DNA of 25,905 bases from an uncultured Lachnospiraceae bacterium (GCA_902476645.1 CABSEG010000040.1:1-25905), one strand, 5' to 3'. Numbered from the stretch's first letter, positions 13,520 to 24,177 are shown. Notes: generated by a model not told the origin, from the letters alone. Made by a program: numbers and translations.

Positions 13520-16500
13520 TTATTTCACCGAAATCCGAATCTTTACTGTCTTCTTTCCAGACTTCGCAGTCACAACTGCCTTTCCTTTCCCTTTTGCACT
13601 CACTACTCCCCTGGCGGTTACGGTCGCTATTTTTTTATTACTGGAGGAGTACTTCACCTTCTGGGCGCTGGTAATCGGGGCAATCACGGATGTAAGACGC
13701 AGCTTTGCCTTGCGCTTCATGGTAATTTTTTTAGATACGTCTTTTCCTGTTCCTGCATTTTTTATCTTTAAAGATTTGGTAGTAACATTCTTTTTTTGCA
13801 CCTTTACCTTAAACCAAGCGCTCAGCCCGCTTTTTAGCTTAACGGTAATCTTTGCAGTGCCCGTCTTCTTCCCGGTGATTCTTCCTTTCTGGTTCACGGC
13901 AGCCACCTTGGGATTGCTGCTCTTCCAGGATGCCACCCCGTCTCCCTTGGCCAGAGCGCTGACTTGGATTGTTACTTTCTGCTTTACCTTCAGGGGAAGA
14001 CTTTTCTTAAGAGGTACGTTCAAGTTCACCGTGGCTTTTTTCTTCGCTATCGTCTCAGTCTGCGCCGCGCCGCCGCATACGGTGCAGGTGCGCTGTCTTG
14101 TTCCGGTCTCCAGAACGGTGGCTTCTTTTGTAATCACCCAGGAGCCGTAAGCATGTTGTCCCGTAGCTGGAATTATGATGGAGCCTTCCCGATATCCGCA
14201 TGCCGCACATTCCCTGTGCCTGCTTCCTTCCGCACCGCAGGTGGCCTGCCGGTCTACTTTGGTGACAAAGTTGTGCTTTGTGGGATCTGCGGGGATATCC
14301 TCTGTTCTGGTAGCGCCGCATCCCGTACAAGTATAGACGCGCACGCCCTTCTGTACGCAGGTAGGTTCTCTGGTAACACGCCCCTGATCCCAGACATGCT
14401 CGTGTCCGGCCTCCTTCTTTTTCACAATCACCCGGCAGGAAGCCTGAACGCTTCCATCCGGAGTGGAGGCCGTGATCACGGCGCTTCCCTCCTCCGCCGT
14501 CTGAATCCTTCCTGTCTCGCTGACGCTTGCAACACCTGCATTGGAGCTGTCCCAGACCACGGTCTGGTCCGCAGGTTCCGGAAGCACGGATGCTTCCAGC
14601 TGTCTTGCTTCTCCCGGAGCCATCTCCAGGTAAGTATCGCTTAGGTTGATGCTTTCCGGAATAATCTGTGTATCCCAGTAGAGTGCCGCGCTTGTCCCAT
14701 TGTCATACCGGGCCTCTTCTTCTTCCTGGCTGCTTTCGATGCGGATTCCGATCTTCGCAAAGGGCTTGTTTCCCACGTCCTCCGGCAGAATGTCCAGAGA
14801 CGTGTTCCAGACTTCGTCCGGCTCCAGGTTTGGTACCGTCTCTACGGCCAGTGCCACGTCCGGCTGTTCCTCATCATAAAATACGGCCCGGACGCCTCCG
14901 GCTTCGTATCCATCGTTGAATACAGCCAGCCCAACCGTGTACAGATCCCCGTTTCGGTAAACATTGGTCTCAGTCCTAAAGTTGGCGCCTCCGATGGCCA
15001 CCGTCTGCGTCAGCTTGGAATCGATCCGGCCGGAATAGTCCTTCTCACAGACCTGCACGGTGTAATCTGCTTTTGCCATCTCCCGCGGCAACATCAGGTT
15101 CACCGGAACTTCCACCGTTTGGCCGGAGGTTATGGATACGTCCACGTCCTCCTCCAAAACCGTCTGGCCGCCGCTGGTGGTCTTTACCGTCACCGCCGTG
15201 CAGGTCCGGTCACCCTGGTTTTTCACGGACACGGTCAGAGGAAGCTCCTGACCCGCCTTTACGTCCTGTCTCCAAAAGAACACGTCTTCCACCATCAGCT
15301 CCGTCTGATTTTGGTCAATATACTTGCTGATCAGGTTGTTTCTTCCGGCATCTTCGTCATTTTGGATATCCAGCCTTCTCTGATTGTAGGCAAGCACCAG
15401 CCGGTCCCCCACAAAGGCTCCCTGCACCTGCTCCACGTACTCGCTGGCATCAGTGAGAGGGCTAATCTGAGACCAATTCCCGGTCTGCGGATCGTAATAG
15501 GCTCCATAAGCGTTGGCGCAATTTTCGCCATTTTTCGTAAAGAGGATGGCAGCCTTTCCGTCCTCTCCGGAAATCACCTGGCGCACAATTCCGGAAATCC
15601 CCTCGCCTTCAAAGGAAGTCACCTGCTCTCCTCCCCGTCCGTTTCTGGAGTGCAGGCTGCCTTCTCCATCCGTCCACAGAATCTGGTCTTCTCCTCCCAC
15701 CCGTCCGAACTGGACGTTAGCGGCCTGTTCTCCTTCCAAGGGAACTGTGGTTCCCGTCTGAATATCGAGAAGATAGGCCTGCCCACCGGCGGTGTTCTCC
15801 AGACTCCCGTCCTCATCGGCCACATAGGCGTAATAAAGCTTTCCTTCCATGGTTCCCAGGGCCTCTCCCATCACGCAACCATCTATGCTGGCGATCTGTC
15901 TGGAAGACCAGCTTCCGTTTTGACTTTGGGCCAGGTAGACCTGGTTGGTCCCGGAGGTTTTCCAGAAATTTTGTTGAGAGTTCACGGTCCAGGATACCGC
16001 CGGACTTCCCGACACAATGGAAATCTGCGGCTGAATCTCATACTGGTCATTGGAGGTGATGGTGGTCTGTGTCTGGAAGCTGTGAGTAGCGCTGTCGTAT
16101 CTGGCCACCGCCACCTCCGTTCTGGCACCGATGTCTTCTATGGAGTCCAGTCCTTCCAGGGAAGAGGAGGCATCGTTCCAGACAACCCATGCGTTTGTCC
16201 CGTCTGAGGCCACTTTAGGGTTAAAATCTGCCGTCCCGTTATCGGAAACTGGCTTGGGATCACTCCAGTTGTTGTAATCTTCATAGACAGAATAGTAAAG
16301 AGCTGACCTGTCTGCCTCACTCCTTCCCGTCCCGTAATCGTTTACAAAAACCATTACCGTGTCTCCTCCGCAGGTGAACATCACCGGAGCCGTTTCCGGA
16401 TAGGTGTTGGACAAAAGTGTTTTTTCTTTGGCATTGACTCTGGCCTGCCGTTCCTGATCCTCGCTTCCATTCCATCCCGCTTCAGAATCATAGCTGTCCC

Positions 16501-19500
16501 TCTCAACGGCCTCATAGCCGTCATAGTCCAGCAGAACGTCTTCCAGGGAGCGGGTCTGGCTCCGTGACCGGGCGGTGCTGGCATCCCGGTTCAGAATATA
16601 ATAAGTTCCGTCCAGTATGGGATACTTCACGCTGTGCCCGAACAGCCTTGCCATGGCTCCCACGCTTCCCTGCAAGTACATGCTGTTAAAGCCAGAGCTT
16701 TCCATGGGCAGCGCGGTTGCGTCCAGGCCAAACTTGCCGTCTCCATAAATGCCCACGGAGGCCAGATAGGCCGCCCCGATTCCCCCGAAAATACTCATTT
16801 CCACAGAACCCTGGATGCCCAGCTTGCCTTCCCACTGATTCAGCTCTACGGTATCCAGCACGAACTCTCCGTTTGCCCCCACTTTTCCCGTGATATCCCC
16901 GGCCACCACAATAGGGCCAATCTGCCCTTCTGTGGAGCCGCTTATAGATACCTCCGCAAAAAGTTTTCCCTTTAGCGTACCACCGGAGGGAAATTCTCCT
17001 TCCGCATATCCATAGAGGTTGAAAGTGGCCGACCATTTGGGCATAAAATAAATCTTTTTCTCTGTGGTGCTTTTTCGCATCTTTTCCAGAAACTGATTTC
17101 GCCCTTCCATCATGCTGTCCGAGTCCAGAAAGTCCATATTGGCACAGGTGAGAAACGTCTTGGTCTTTTCAGGATCTTTTAAATCCGCCTTCAGCAGGTT
17201 GATGCCCAGCTTACACTTGACTTTGTCCGCCTCCGGTTCCAGAACAAAATATACCGGCAAATCAAAGTCCGATAACGTCAATTCGGTACCGCCGATCAAA
17301 GGCACACTTTGATCCACCGTAATGGACAGATTGTCTCCAAAGGTAAAACTGGTCTCCCGCTCCTCCTCATATACCACTTCCAGATAAACCTCGGTGGAGG
17401 TTTGCAGCGTCCCTGCCTTATCCAATACCTCTATCTGGATTGCAGGTCTCTCCTTCCCATCCTTCTTTTTCGTTTCCTCAAATTGGCCGCTCTTTACGGT
17501 AAAGAGGCCGTCCGCACTTTCAGCTATCGTTTTTCCTCCCTGTACCAGGCGATAGCTTCCAATCTCCCCTCCGGGAATGGCCGGACTGGCTTTTATGGTA
17601 AACTCTGTGTCCTTGTATAAGTTGTTGATCTCTTTTTTCTCGGCCAAAAGCTCATACTCATTCCCATTGTAATTCATAATTACGGAGCCCAGATCATACT
17701 CCGTCACCTCATCCTCCCGCAGAAGGGTGACCCGGTACTCCTTGCTTTCGGGAATCCGGAAGTTTTCTCTCGTATAGGTTACGTACCCTTCTTTGGAAAC
17801 GCAAAGGGTTGTCTGTTCCTCATCTGCCGAGAGCACAGCCACGCCCTTCTGGTTGGTTTTTGCAGATTCGTCTCCAAGTGTCACCGTAACATTCTCCAAC
17901 AAGGGAGCCTTTTTTTCTCCCGGTTGGAGTCTGCCCACCGCCGTAACTTTCAGCTCTCTGGTCTTCCTTTTGTTTTTATGTTCCGCATTGTCCGGATGCT
18001 TATCAATCAGATCCTTGATTCCCGTAAGAACCGGATATCCATAGGCATACTCGGAATCAAACTCCCATATATTTTCAAAATCCCAGTTTGTATAGCTTTC
18101 GCTGGTCTTCATAGCCGCAGTGGTAAGTCCACCGCTTTCCACCCGCTTGCCGTCCTGGGAAGTGTAAACCTCCCTGGGCTCCTCGCCACAGTATGCCTTT
18201 GCGATCAGCCACTGTTCGGGAATCTCGTCCAGATTGAAATAGCAATGCCGGATGAGGTTATCATTGGTACAAGAAATGGCTCCCGGATAAGAGACGTCCA
18301 CAGAGGTGTTCCCGGATTCCGGAACCGTACCTACATTATAGCAGTTTTCAATGACGCCCCCATTTCTCCCCGTGATACCTCCATTGTAGTCCATGGCAGA
18401 GGTGTGCAGAATCTTTCCATCATTATAGCAATCCTGAATCGTTCCGCTGGAATTTCCGCAAATTCCTCCCATACCGCCGCCCACATAGGCGTAGCCGATT
18501 TCCCCGGTATTGTAGCACTGGGAAATCGTGGTGTTTGCCGCAATTCCCCCGGCAATGCCGCCGGTCCAATAGCCGTTGTGCACGCTTCCCTTATTGACGC
18601 ATTTTTCAATCAAAACAGGCGCCTCGTTTCCGGTTTCACATACCAGGCCTCCCAGACTCACATAGGAAGAGCCCTGAATATCCGCCTCATTTACACACCT
18701 GGTCAGCCGTATCTCACCGGCAGTTCCATCCATATAAATCGCGCTGACCATGCCTGAGGGCTTTCCATACCGTCCCGTTGCCCCGGTGCTTCCCTGAAAT
18801 TTACATTCCTCCACCAGGATGTTTCCGGTGTTTTCCCCGGAATGAGTCCTGATCACGCCTGCGATGCCGCCTCCATTGCCGGAAGTAACGATCTGCGCGC
18901 TGGAGGAACAGCCGCGGATGGTGGCCTGGGAACCCGTGTAACCTGCATACAAAGTCCCCACAATGCCGCCCAGTGTCCCTCCTCTTACTTCTCCGGTGGT
19001 ATGGCAGTTTTCCACCACCATGTTTCCTCCAATGCCGCAGTCGATCACGCCTGCCACAATTCCCTGGTCATTTCCATAATTTAACTGAGCATCCTCGATC
19101 TTTACATTGCGGATGTAGGTCTCCTGGCTGGATGCCCTGGCCTTGACATATCCAAACAAACCAAATCCCTGGCCGGAATCCAGGCTGTCATCCGTCTTCA
19201 GATTGCGGATGGTATGATTTTGCCCGTCAAAGGAACCATAAAATGGCCTTTTAGAGCTTCCGATGGGCATCCATGGATGGCCCCCCAGATCGATGTCGGC
19301 AATCAGCTTGAACCTGCATCCGAAAAATTGGTTGCCGTTCGCCGTCTCCCGGGCCACCCAGGCAAGCTGATCCGCATTCTCAATCACATACGTTTTTCCC
19401 TGAGGTGTGATCGCCTCTGTGGAAGCCCCATCCCAGGCGCTTTCCGGCAGATTTCCGGGTACTGTTTGATCCTCCTCAAGATCTGTCTTATCCAAAAAGA

Positions 19501-21460
19501 GCAGCCCATTCTCCTGGGCATATTGCTGAGCCAGGGTATCCGGATACCCCCAGATCACACAGTTAAAAGCATGGTCCCCTATGGTTTCCAGGGATCTTGG
19601 CAGATCTGCAACAGCCAGATTGCCACATTCTGCAAAGGCCCACCTTCCAATGGTTTTAGTTCCCTCGGGTACCACAATCTTCTGAAGGCTCTCACATCCC
19701 ACAAAGGCACTTTCCTCTATACTTTTTAGCGTCTCTGGCAGAACTGCTTCCCTTAAAAATTCTGCTCCGCAAAAGGCGTCCTCTCCTATGACTTCCACAC
19801 CTTCCAAAACCTCGCAGACAGCCTCCTGATTGCCTATCGCGTAGGCAATCAGGCGCTTTCCGTCTCTGCTGAATACCCCCGTGTCTTCAGATTTTATGTA
19901 TGGATTGTCCTGGTCTATCACAAAGTGCTGAATCGAATGGGTACTGAAAGGAACGATATCCCTAACTCCTGCTCCAAAAGTTGCTGTCTCCAGCAAAGGC
20001 GCACTGCTAAAACACTCCAGTTTTACCTGCGCATTCACATCAAAGGATACGCTTTTCAGACTGCTACAGGAATCCAGAAGACGATCTCCCAGATCAAAAT
20101 CCTCTTCCTGGCTTATCAGCTCCAGGGAAAGAAGCGCGCTACATTCCCAAAAACACTCATCCCCAAGCTCTTTCAGACCTTTGCTTAACTGAATCTCAGT
20201 TAGCACAGAACATCTGGCAAAAGCCCGCTCCCCAATGCCTTTAACTTGATCTCCCATGGTCAGGGAAACCAGGTTGTCATTATCCGCAAAAGCTTTCTCT
20301 TCAATATACGTAATGGAATCCGGGACATGATACTGGGCATCTTTTTTGCCTCCCGGATAGCGAAGGAGTCTTCCCTCATAGTCGCAAAGTGCTCCTTCCA
20401 GGACCTGATAAGCCGGATTTTCACTTTCTACCGTATAAGAAGCCGCATCTCTCAGCCAGTCCAATTCTTTAAAATCCAAATTCGTTACGCTCCTGCCAAT
20501 GCGCACTTCCTCCAGGGCAGGGACTGACCCAAGGGATTCACAAATTTCTCCCTCCGACCGGACATCTAAGATTTTCAAGGCCTGACACTCACGGAACAAA
20601 TCTCCATACACAAAATGGGGAAACTCCATTCCCTCTTCCAAAATGACTTCTTCCAGCACAGGCATTTCGCTGATCGAATCGTCCCAGTCCTGGATGGAAG
20701 AGCTGATGGAAAGTCGTTTTAGCTGAAAACAACCTGCGATTGCATATTGTCCTAACACTTTTGTGCCGTTTTCCACCATATACTCCTCTCCCGGTCGATT
20801 GATGGGATAGCACAACAAAGTCTTTTCTTGTTCTTCCTCTGAATTTTCTTTCTGATATAAAACCCCATCGAGAGATTCCAGATCAGGATTTCCCTCCTCC
20901 GCCAGAAACTCCGTAAGCGCCGTTCCAAAAGCTGCCCCATCGCTATGAGTAGGGACGCCGGAAACCTCTGTCCCGAGAACAACAGACGTAAGTGCATCGC
21001 AGCCAGTAAAAGCAAGGCGCTCTATGTTTTTAATATTTCTCTGCACCTTTACCTGCCTGAGATTCCCACAGTTTTCAAACGCCTTCTCCCGGATCGTCAC
21101 CTCCTGCGCCGGCAGAGTAACCGTCTCCAAAATGGTTCCATTGGCAAAGGCGCCAGATGCAATTTCTGTCACGGGTTTCTCTTCTATGGTATCTGGGATA
21201 ACCAGATCTTTCTGACTTCCGGTCCATCCTGTGATCATTACCCGTTCACCATCCACACGGTAGATAAACCCTTCTTCCTCCAATACGGTTTCTCTTGACG
21301 GGCTCTCCCTGGTTTCCTGCCCTGAAGCTTCTGTCCCTACTGACTCCCCAGAAACCTGCTTCCCAGGGACTTCCATTTCATAAGCCAACGCCTGACTGGG
21401 CATCGCGCTGATCAGCATGAAAGCTGACAGAAACCACGCCGCTAATCTTTTTCTTTTCAT
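13520..21460 (-). CDS. BspA-like giant secreted surface protein
   Basis: The 2646-aa protein begins MKRKRLAAWFL after AAGGAGG, with a signal peptide ending near SQALA. Residues about 60-650 are BspA-type LRR_5 repeats (GAFANGTILETVTLP, KAFADNDNLVSL, SAFVGCESLQKIVVP). Residues about 680-1147 are GLUG-like beta-helical repeats (YNTGEIGYAYVGGGMGGICG). A carboxypeptidase-regulatory-like fold (about 1165-1255), a large beta-rich region, a propeller-like section (about 1690-2000), CARDB-like domains (about 2045-2265), a Big2 domain, three CxxC-bearing repeats (CTGCG, CAACG, CTVCG; about 2355-2470) and two lysine-rich Big2 domains follow. No catalytic domain is recognised, so adhesion or surface scaffolding is the best guess. 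There is no LPXTG or SLH motif. It has its own promoter and terminator, so it forms a single-gene unit. Confidence 0.9.
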   Translation of the reverse strand: MKRKRLAAWFLSAFMLISAMPSQALAYEMEVPGKQVSGESVGTEASGQETRESPSRETVLEEEGFIYRVDGERVMITGWTGSQKDLVIPDTIEEKPVTEIASGAFANGTILETVTLPAQEVTIREKAFENCGNLRQVKVQRNIKNIERLAFTGCDALTSVVLGTEVSGVPTHSDGAAFGTALTEFLAEEGNPDLESLDGVLYQKENSEEEQEKTLLCYPINRPGEEYMVENGTKVLGQYAIAGCFQLKRLSISSSIQDWDDSISEMPVLEEVILEEGMEFPHFVYGDLFRECQALKILDVRSEGEICESLGSVPALEEVRIGRSVTNLDFKELDWLRDAASYTVESENPAYQVLEGALCDYEGRLLRYPGGKKDAQYHVPDSITYIEEKAFADNDNLVSLTMGDQVKGIGERAFARCSVLTEIQLSKGLKELGDECFWECSALLSLELISQEEDFDLGDRLLDSCSSLKSVSFDVNAQVKLECFSSAPLLETATFGAGVRDIVPFSTHSIQHFVIDQDNPYIKSEDTGVFSRDGKRLIAYAIGNQEAVCEVLEGVEVIGEDAFCGAEFLREAVLPETLKSIEESAFVGCESLQKIVVPEGTKTIGRWAFAECGNLAVADLPRSLETIGDHAFNCVIWGYPDTLAQQYAQENGLLFLDKTDLEEDQTVPGNLPESAWDGASTEAITPQGKTYVIENADQLAWVARETANGNQFFGCRFKLIADIDLGGHPWMPIGSSKRPFYGSFDGQNHTIRNLKTDDSLDSGQGFGLFGYVKARASSQETYIRNVKIEDAQLNYGNDQGIVAGVIDCGIGGNMVVENCHTTGEVRGGTLGGIVGTLYAGYTGSQATIRGCSSSAQIVTSGNGGGIAGVIRTHSGENTGNILVEECKFQGSTGATGRYGKPSGMVSAIYMDGTAGEIRLTRCVNEADIQGSSYVSLGGLVCETGNEAPVLIEKCVNKGSVHNGYWTGGIAGGIAANTTISQCYNTGEIGYAYVGGGMGGICGNSSGTIQDCYNDGKILHTSAMDYNGGITGRNGGVIENCYNVGTVPESGNTSVDVSYPGAISCTNDNLIRHCYFNLDEIPEQWLIAKAYCGEEPREVYTSQDGKRVESGGLTTAAMKTSESYTNWDFENIWEFDSEYAYGYPVLTGIKDLIDKHPDNAEHKNKRKTRELKVTAVGRLQPGEKKAPLLENVTVTLGDESAKTNQKGVAVLSADEEQTTLCVSKEGYVTYTRENFRIPESKEYRVTLLREDEVTEYDLGSVIMNYNGNEYELLAEKKEINNLYKDTEFTIKASPAIPGGEIGSYRLVQGGKTIAESADGLFTVKSGQFEETKKKDGKERPAIQIEVLDKAGTLQTSTEVYLEVVYEEERETSFTFGDNLSITVDQSVPLIGGTELTLSDFDLPVYFVLEPEADKVKCKLGINLLKADLKDPEKTKTFLTCANMDFLDSDSMMEGRNQFLEKMRKSTTEKKIYFMPKWSATFNLYGYAEGEFPSGGTLKGKLFAEVSISGSTEGQIGPIVVAGDITGKVGANGEFVLDTVELNQWEGKLGIQGSVEMSIFGGIGAAYLASVGIYGDGKFGLDATALPMESSGFNSMYLQGSVGAMARLFGHSVKYPILDGTYYILNRDASTARSRSQTRSLEDVLLDYDGYEAVERDSYDSEAGWNGSEDQERQARVNAKEKTLLSNTYPETAPVMFTCGGDTVMVFVNDYGTGRSEADRSALYYSVYEDYNNWSDPKPVSDNGTADFNPKVASDGTNAWVVWNDASSSLEGLDSIEDIGARTEVAVARYDSATHSFQTQTTITSNDQYEIQPQISIVSGSPAVSWTVNSQQNFWKTSGTNQVYLAQSQNGSWSSRQIASIDGCVMGEALGTMEGKLYYAYVADEDGSLENTAGGQAYLLDIQTGTTVPLEGEQAANVQFGRVGGEDQILWTDGEGSLHSRNGRGGEQVTSFEGEGISGIVRQVISGEDGKAAILFTKNGENCANAYGAYYDPQTGNWSQISPLTDASEYVEQVQGAFVGDRLVLAYNQRRLDIQNDEDAGRNNLISKYIDQNQTELMVEDVFFWRQDVKAGQELPLTVSVKNQGDRTCTAVTVKTTSGGQTVLEEDVDVSITSGQTVEVPVNLMLPREMAKADYTVQVCEKDYSGRIDSKLTQTVAIGGANFRTETNVYRNGDLYTVGLAVFNDGYEAGGVRAVFYDEEQPDVALAVETVPNLEPDEVWNTSLDILPEDVGNKPFAKIGIRIESSQEEEEARYDNGTSAALYWDTQIIPESINLSDTYLEMAPGEARQLEASVLPEPADQTVVWDSSNAGVASVSETGRIQTAEEGSAVITASTPDGSVQASCRVIVKKKEAGHEHVWDQGRVTREPTCVQKGVRVYTCTGCGATRTEDIPADPTKHNFVTKVDRQATCGAEGSRHRECAACGYREGSIIIPATGQHAYGSWVITKEATVLETGTRQRTCTVCGGAAQTETIAKKKATVNLNVPLKKSLPLKVKQKVTIQVSALAKGDGVASWKSSNPKVAAVNQKGRITGKKTGTAKITVKLKSGLSAWFKVKVQKKNVTTKSLKIKNAGTGKDVSKKITMKRKAKLRLTSVIAPITSAQKVKYSSSNKKIATVTARGVVSAKGKGKAVVTAKSGKKTVKIRISVK

Positions 21461-21497
21461 ATTCTCCTCCTTGCCTCTGTTTTAATTTTCTAAATTA

Positions 21498-21526
21498 ATT
21501 TTCTCTTTCTTATTTCTATTTGTCAA
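21498..21526 (-). promoter_or_regulatory. Promoter of the BspA-like gene
   Basis: Perfect TTGACA (21526-21521), a 17-bp spacer and GAAAAT (21503-21498, four of six matches) lie about 40 nt ahead of the start codon. The downstream leader is AT-rich and ends in AAGGAGG. Confidence 0.6.
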
Positions 21527-21603
21527 GAAAAAGGTTTTTCGAATTGGCGACTCTATACCGGATTGAAACTCCATAAAATCCACAATAAGATTTCGTTGGC
21601 AAT

Positions 21604-24081
21604 TCACAAAAATTTCCCTGTCTTGCTTTCCGGCGCATGTTTGATGTACTCCGGCGTTCCTGCCGCTACAATACGCCCGCCGTTCTCTCCCCCTCCTGGT
21701 CCCATGTCAATGATATAATCTGCGCTTCGAATCACATCCAGGTCGTGCTCAATCACAATGACCGTGGCTCCGTGCTCCATCAGCGTCTGAAACACACCAA
21801 GAAGTGTTTCCACATCTAGAGGATGCAGTCCGATGGTGGGTTCGTCAAATACAAACAAGGAATCAGACTGGCCTTTCCCCATCTCACTGGCCAATTTCAG
21901 CCGCTGTGCCTCACCCCCGGAAAGGCTTGGCGTTTCCTCCCCCAAAGTCAGATATCCAAGTCCGAGGTCTTCTAGCACCTGTAATCTTCGGTGAACCACC
22001 TTCATCTCCCTGCAGGCTTTCAGCGCCGTATGAATATCCATTTCCATCAGTTGCGGCAGAGAATAGGACTGCCCGTTTTTCTTTCTATAATGAATCTTTG
22101 TGGCCTCTTTCCCATAACGTGCGCCCCGGCATTCCGGACAGGGAACATCCACATCCGGCAAAAACTGCACGTCCAAACTGATAACTCCGGTTCCGTCACA
22201 GACTGGACATCGCAGTTTTCCCGTATTATAAGAGAAATCCCCGGCCTTATATCCAGACTCCTTGGCCTCTTCTGTGCGGGCAAAAATCTTGCGCAGTTCA
22301 TCATGAACATTGGCATAAGTCGCAACCGTGGAGCGGACATTCACCCCAATGGGCGTTGCGTCAATCAGCTTCACCTGCCTGATTCCCCCGGTCTCCACGG
22401 CGCGTACATGCTCCGGCAATTCTTTTTCCAAAATGGCCGCCTCCAGACCCGGAATCAAGCTCTCCAAAATCAGTGTAGTTTTTCCGGAGCCGGACACTCC
22501 TGTTACCACCGTCATCCTGCCTTTGGGAAAATCCACCTCCAACGGTTTTACGGTGTGGATTCTTTCTGTAGAAAGATGTATTTTTCCTTTGCCAAATCCT
22601 TTATCCTTCTCTTTCATTCCTCGAATGCCTGTTCTCGGTTTTCCTGTCAAAAACGAACCGATTTTAGAGCTAGGATGTCTGATCAACTCAGGAACTGTCC
22701 CCTGGGCAATCACACATCCTCCATCCGCTCCCGCGCCCGGCCCCATTTCGATGATCCAGTCGGCTTCTGCTAGAATCTGAGTATCATGGTCCACCAGAAC
22801 CACGGAGTTCCCATCCGCAATCAAATCCTTCATTACGCCGATCAGTCCAACCATGTTAGACGGATGCAGCCCAATGGAAGGCTCATCCAGTACATACAGC
22901 ACTCCCGTGGTACGGTTGCGCACAGCACGGGCCAACTGCATTCGCTGACGTTCTCCAGTAGACAATGTGGAGGCTGCCCGGTCAAGGGTCAAGTAGCCAA
23001 GCCCTAAATCCATCAACCGCCTGGCAATGTTCTGGAAGGACTCGCAAATGCTATTGGCCATAGGGCGCATCTCTTCCGGTAACGACTGCGGCACCTGATT
23101 CACCCACGCTGTCAAAGCATCCAGGGTCATATTGCAGGCTTCATCCAGTGATATGCCGCACACCTTAGGTGCGCGAGCTGAAGAACACAGCCGGGTTCCA
23201 CCGCAATCAGAGCATACCTCCTGCTTTAAAAACTTTGCCACCCGTTTCATCCCCTTCTCATCCTTGACTTTAGAAAGAGCATTCTCAACAGTACGTACGG
23301 CACTAAAATAGGTAAAGTCCAGTTCCCCGGCCTGATTTGATTGTTTTGCTTTATACAAAATGTGCTTTTTCTCCGGTGGTCCGTCAAAGACGATATCTCG
23401 TTCTCGTTTAGTTAACTCGCAAAAAGGCACATCCGTGCGCACTCCCATTTCCTTGCACACATCTGTCATCAGGGACCACATCAAAGAATTCCATGGGGCA
23501 ACCGCTCCCTCATCAATGGTAAGGCTTTCATCAGGCACCAATTTCGTCCGGTCAACGATACGCACCACGCCGGTTCCGCCACAGGTACGGCAAGCACCTA
23601 GGCTGTTAAAAGCCAACTCCTCCGCAGAAGGAGCGTGAAATCCTTTCCCACACTCCGGACAAATTAGCTCCCGCCCGGCAGCCACCGACAGAGTCGGAGG
23701 CACCTGATGCCCGTTGGGGCAGCGATGACTGGCCAGTCTGGAATACATCAGACGCAAGCTGTTAAGCAGTTCCGTTCCTGTCCCAAAGGTGCTGCGGATC
23801 CCCGGAACACCGGGACGCTGATGCAGTGCCAGGGCCGCTGGCACATGCAAAACCTCATCCACTTGGGCCTTTGCCGCCTGCGTCATCCGGCGGCGGGTAT
23901 AGGTAGACAACGCCTCCAGATAGCGGCGTGAACCTTCCGCATATAGCACTCCCAAAGCCAGAGAGGATTTTCCGGAACCGGATACCCCGGCTATTGCTAC
24001 AATTTTATGCAAAGGCACGTCCACATCCACCTGTTTTAAGTTATGTACCCGCGCTCCCCGAATCTGAATGGAATCGATCAT
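21604..24081 (-). CDS. UvrA-like ABC ATPase, short (UvrA2) class
   Basis: An 825-aa twin-ATPase protein. The second ATG (MIDSIQIRG) is chosen because it lies six bases after AAGGGGG, while the first ATG touches that site. Features in order are Walker A (GVSGSGKSS), zinc cysteines (CPECG, CRTCGGTG), signature LSTGERQRMQLAR, Walker B (VLYVLDEPSIGLHP), a second Walker A (GVSGSGKTT), the zinc finger CPVCDGTG to CPECRG, signature LSGGEAQRLKLA, and Walker B (LFVFDEPTIGLHP). Canonical UvrA is about 940 aa; the short class generally lacks the UvrB-interaction region. Relatives include DrrC of anthracycline producers and Deinococcus UvrA2, linked to tolerance of DNA-damaging drugs. It acts in the cytoplasm on DNA. 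The first signature has Thr where LSGGE is usual. It is unlikely to be the main housekeeping UvrA. Confidence 0.9.
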   Translation of the reverse strand: MIDSIQIRGARVHNLKQVDVDVPLHKIVAIAGVSGSGKSSLALGVLYAEGSRRYLEALSTYTRRRMTQAAKAQVDEVLHVPAALALHQRPGVPGIRSTFGTGTELLNSLRLMYSRLASHRCPNGHQVPPTLSVAAGRELICPECGKGFHAPSAEELAFNSLGACRTCGGTGVVRIVDRTKLVPDESLTIDEGAVAPWNSLMWSLMTDVCKEMGVRTDVPFCELTKRERDIVFDGPPEKKHILYKAKQSNQAGELDFTYFSAVRTVENALSKVKDEKGMKRVAKFLKQEVCSDCGGTRLCSSARAPKVCGISLDEACNMTLDALTAWVNQVPQSLPEEMRPMANSICESFQNIARRLMDLGLGYLTLDRAASTLSTGERQRMQLARAVRNRTTGVLYVLDEPSIGLHPSNMVGLIGVMKDLIADGNSVVLVDHDTQILAEADWIIEMGPGAGADGGCVIAQGTVPELIRHPSSKIGSFLTGKPRTGIRGMKEKDKGFGKGKIHLSTERIHTVKPLEVDFPKGRMTVVTGVSGSGKTTLILESLIPGLEAAILEKELPEHVRAVETGGIRQVKLIDATPIGVNVRSTVATYANVHDELRKIFARTEEAKESGYKAGDFSYNTGKLRCPVCDGTGVISLDVQFLPDVDVPCPECRGARYGKEATKIHYRKKNGQSYSLPQLMEMDIHTALKACREMKVVHRRLQVLEDLGLGYLTLGEETPSLSGGEAQRLKLASEMGKGQSDSLFVFDEPTIGLHPLDVETLLGVFQTLMEHGATVIVIEHDLDVIRSADYIIDMGPGGGENGGRIVAAGTPEYIKHAPESKTGKFL

Positions 24082-24148
24082 ATACATCCCCCTTTACCAC
24101 ATTTGCTTTCTTAAGAGACCATTTAAAATATTCAATTTTATCTTTCTT

Positions 24149-24177
24149 ATCGTATCAAATCTTCTCTTCCTCTTCAA
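24149..24177 (-). promoter_or_regulatory. Candidate promoter of the UvrA-like gene
   Basis: The minus strand has TTGAAG (24177-24172), a 17-bp spacer and TACGAT (24154-24149), each matching consensus at four of six positions. It lies about 68 nt ahead of the start codon. Confidence 0.45.

Noticed and set aside
15119..16207. Long plus-strand open frame (362 codons) opposite the BspA-like gene
   Set aside because: It is a shadow of the minus-strand gene, lacks a convincing ribosome binding site and its translation shows no domain. The real gene has clear domain repeats on the other strand.
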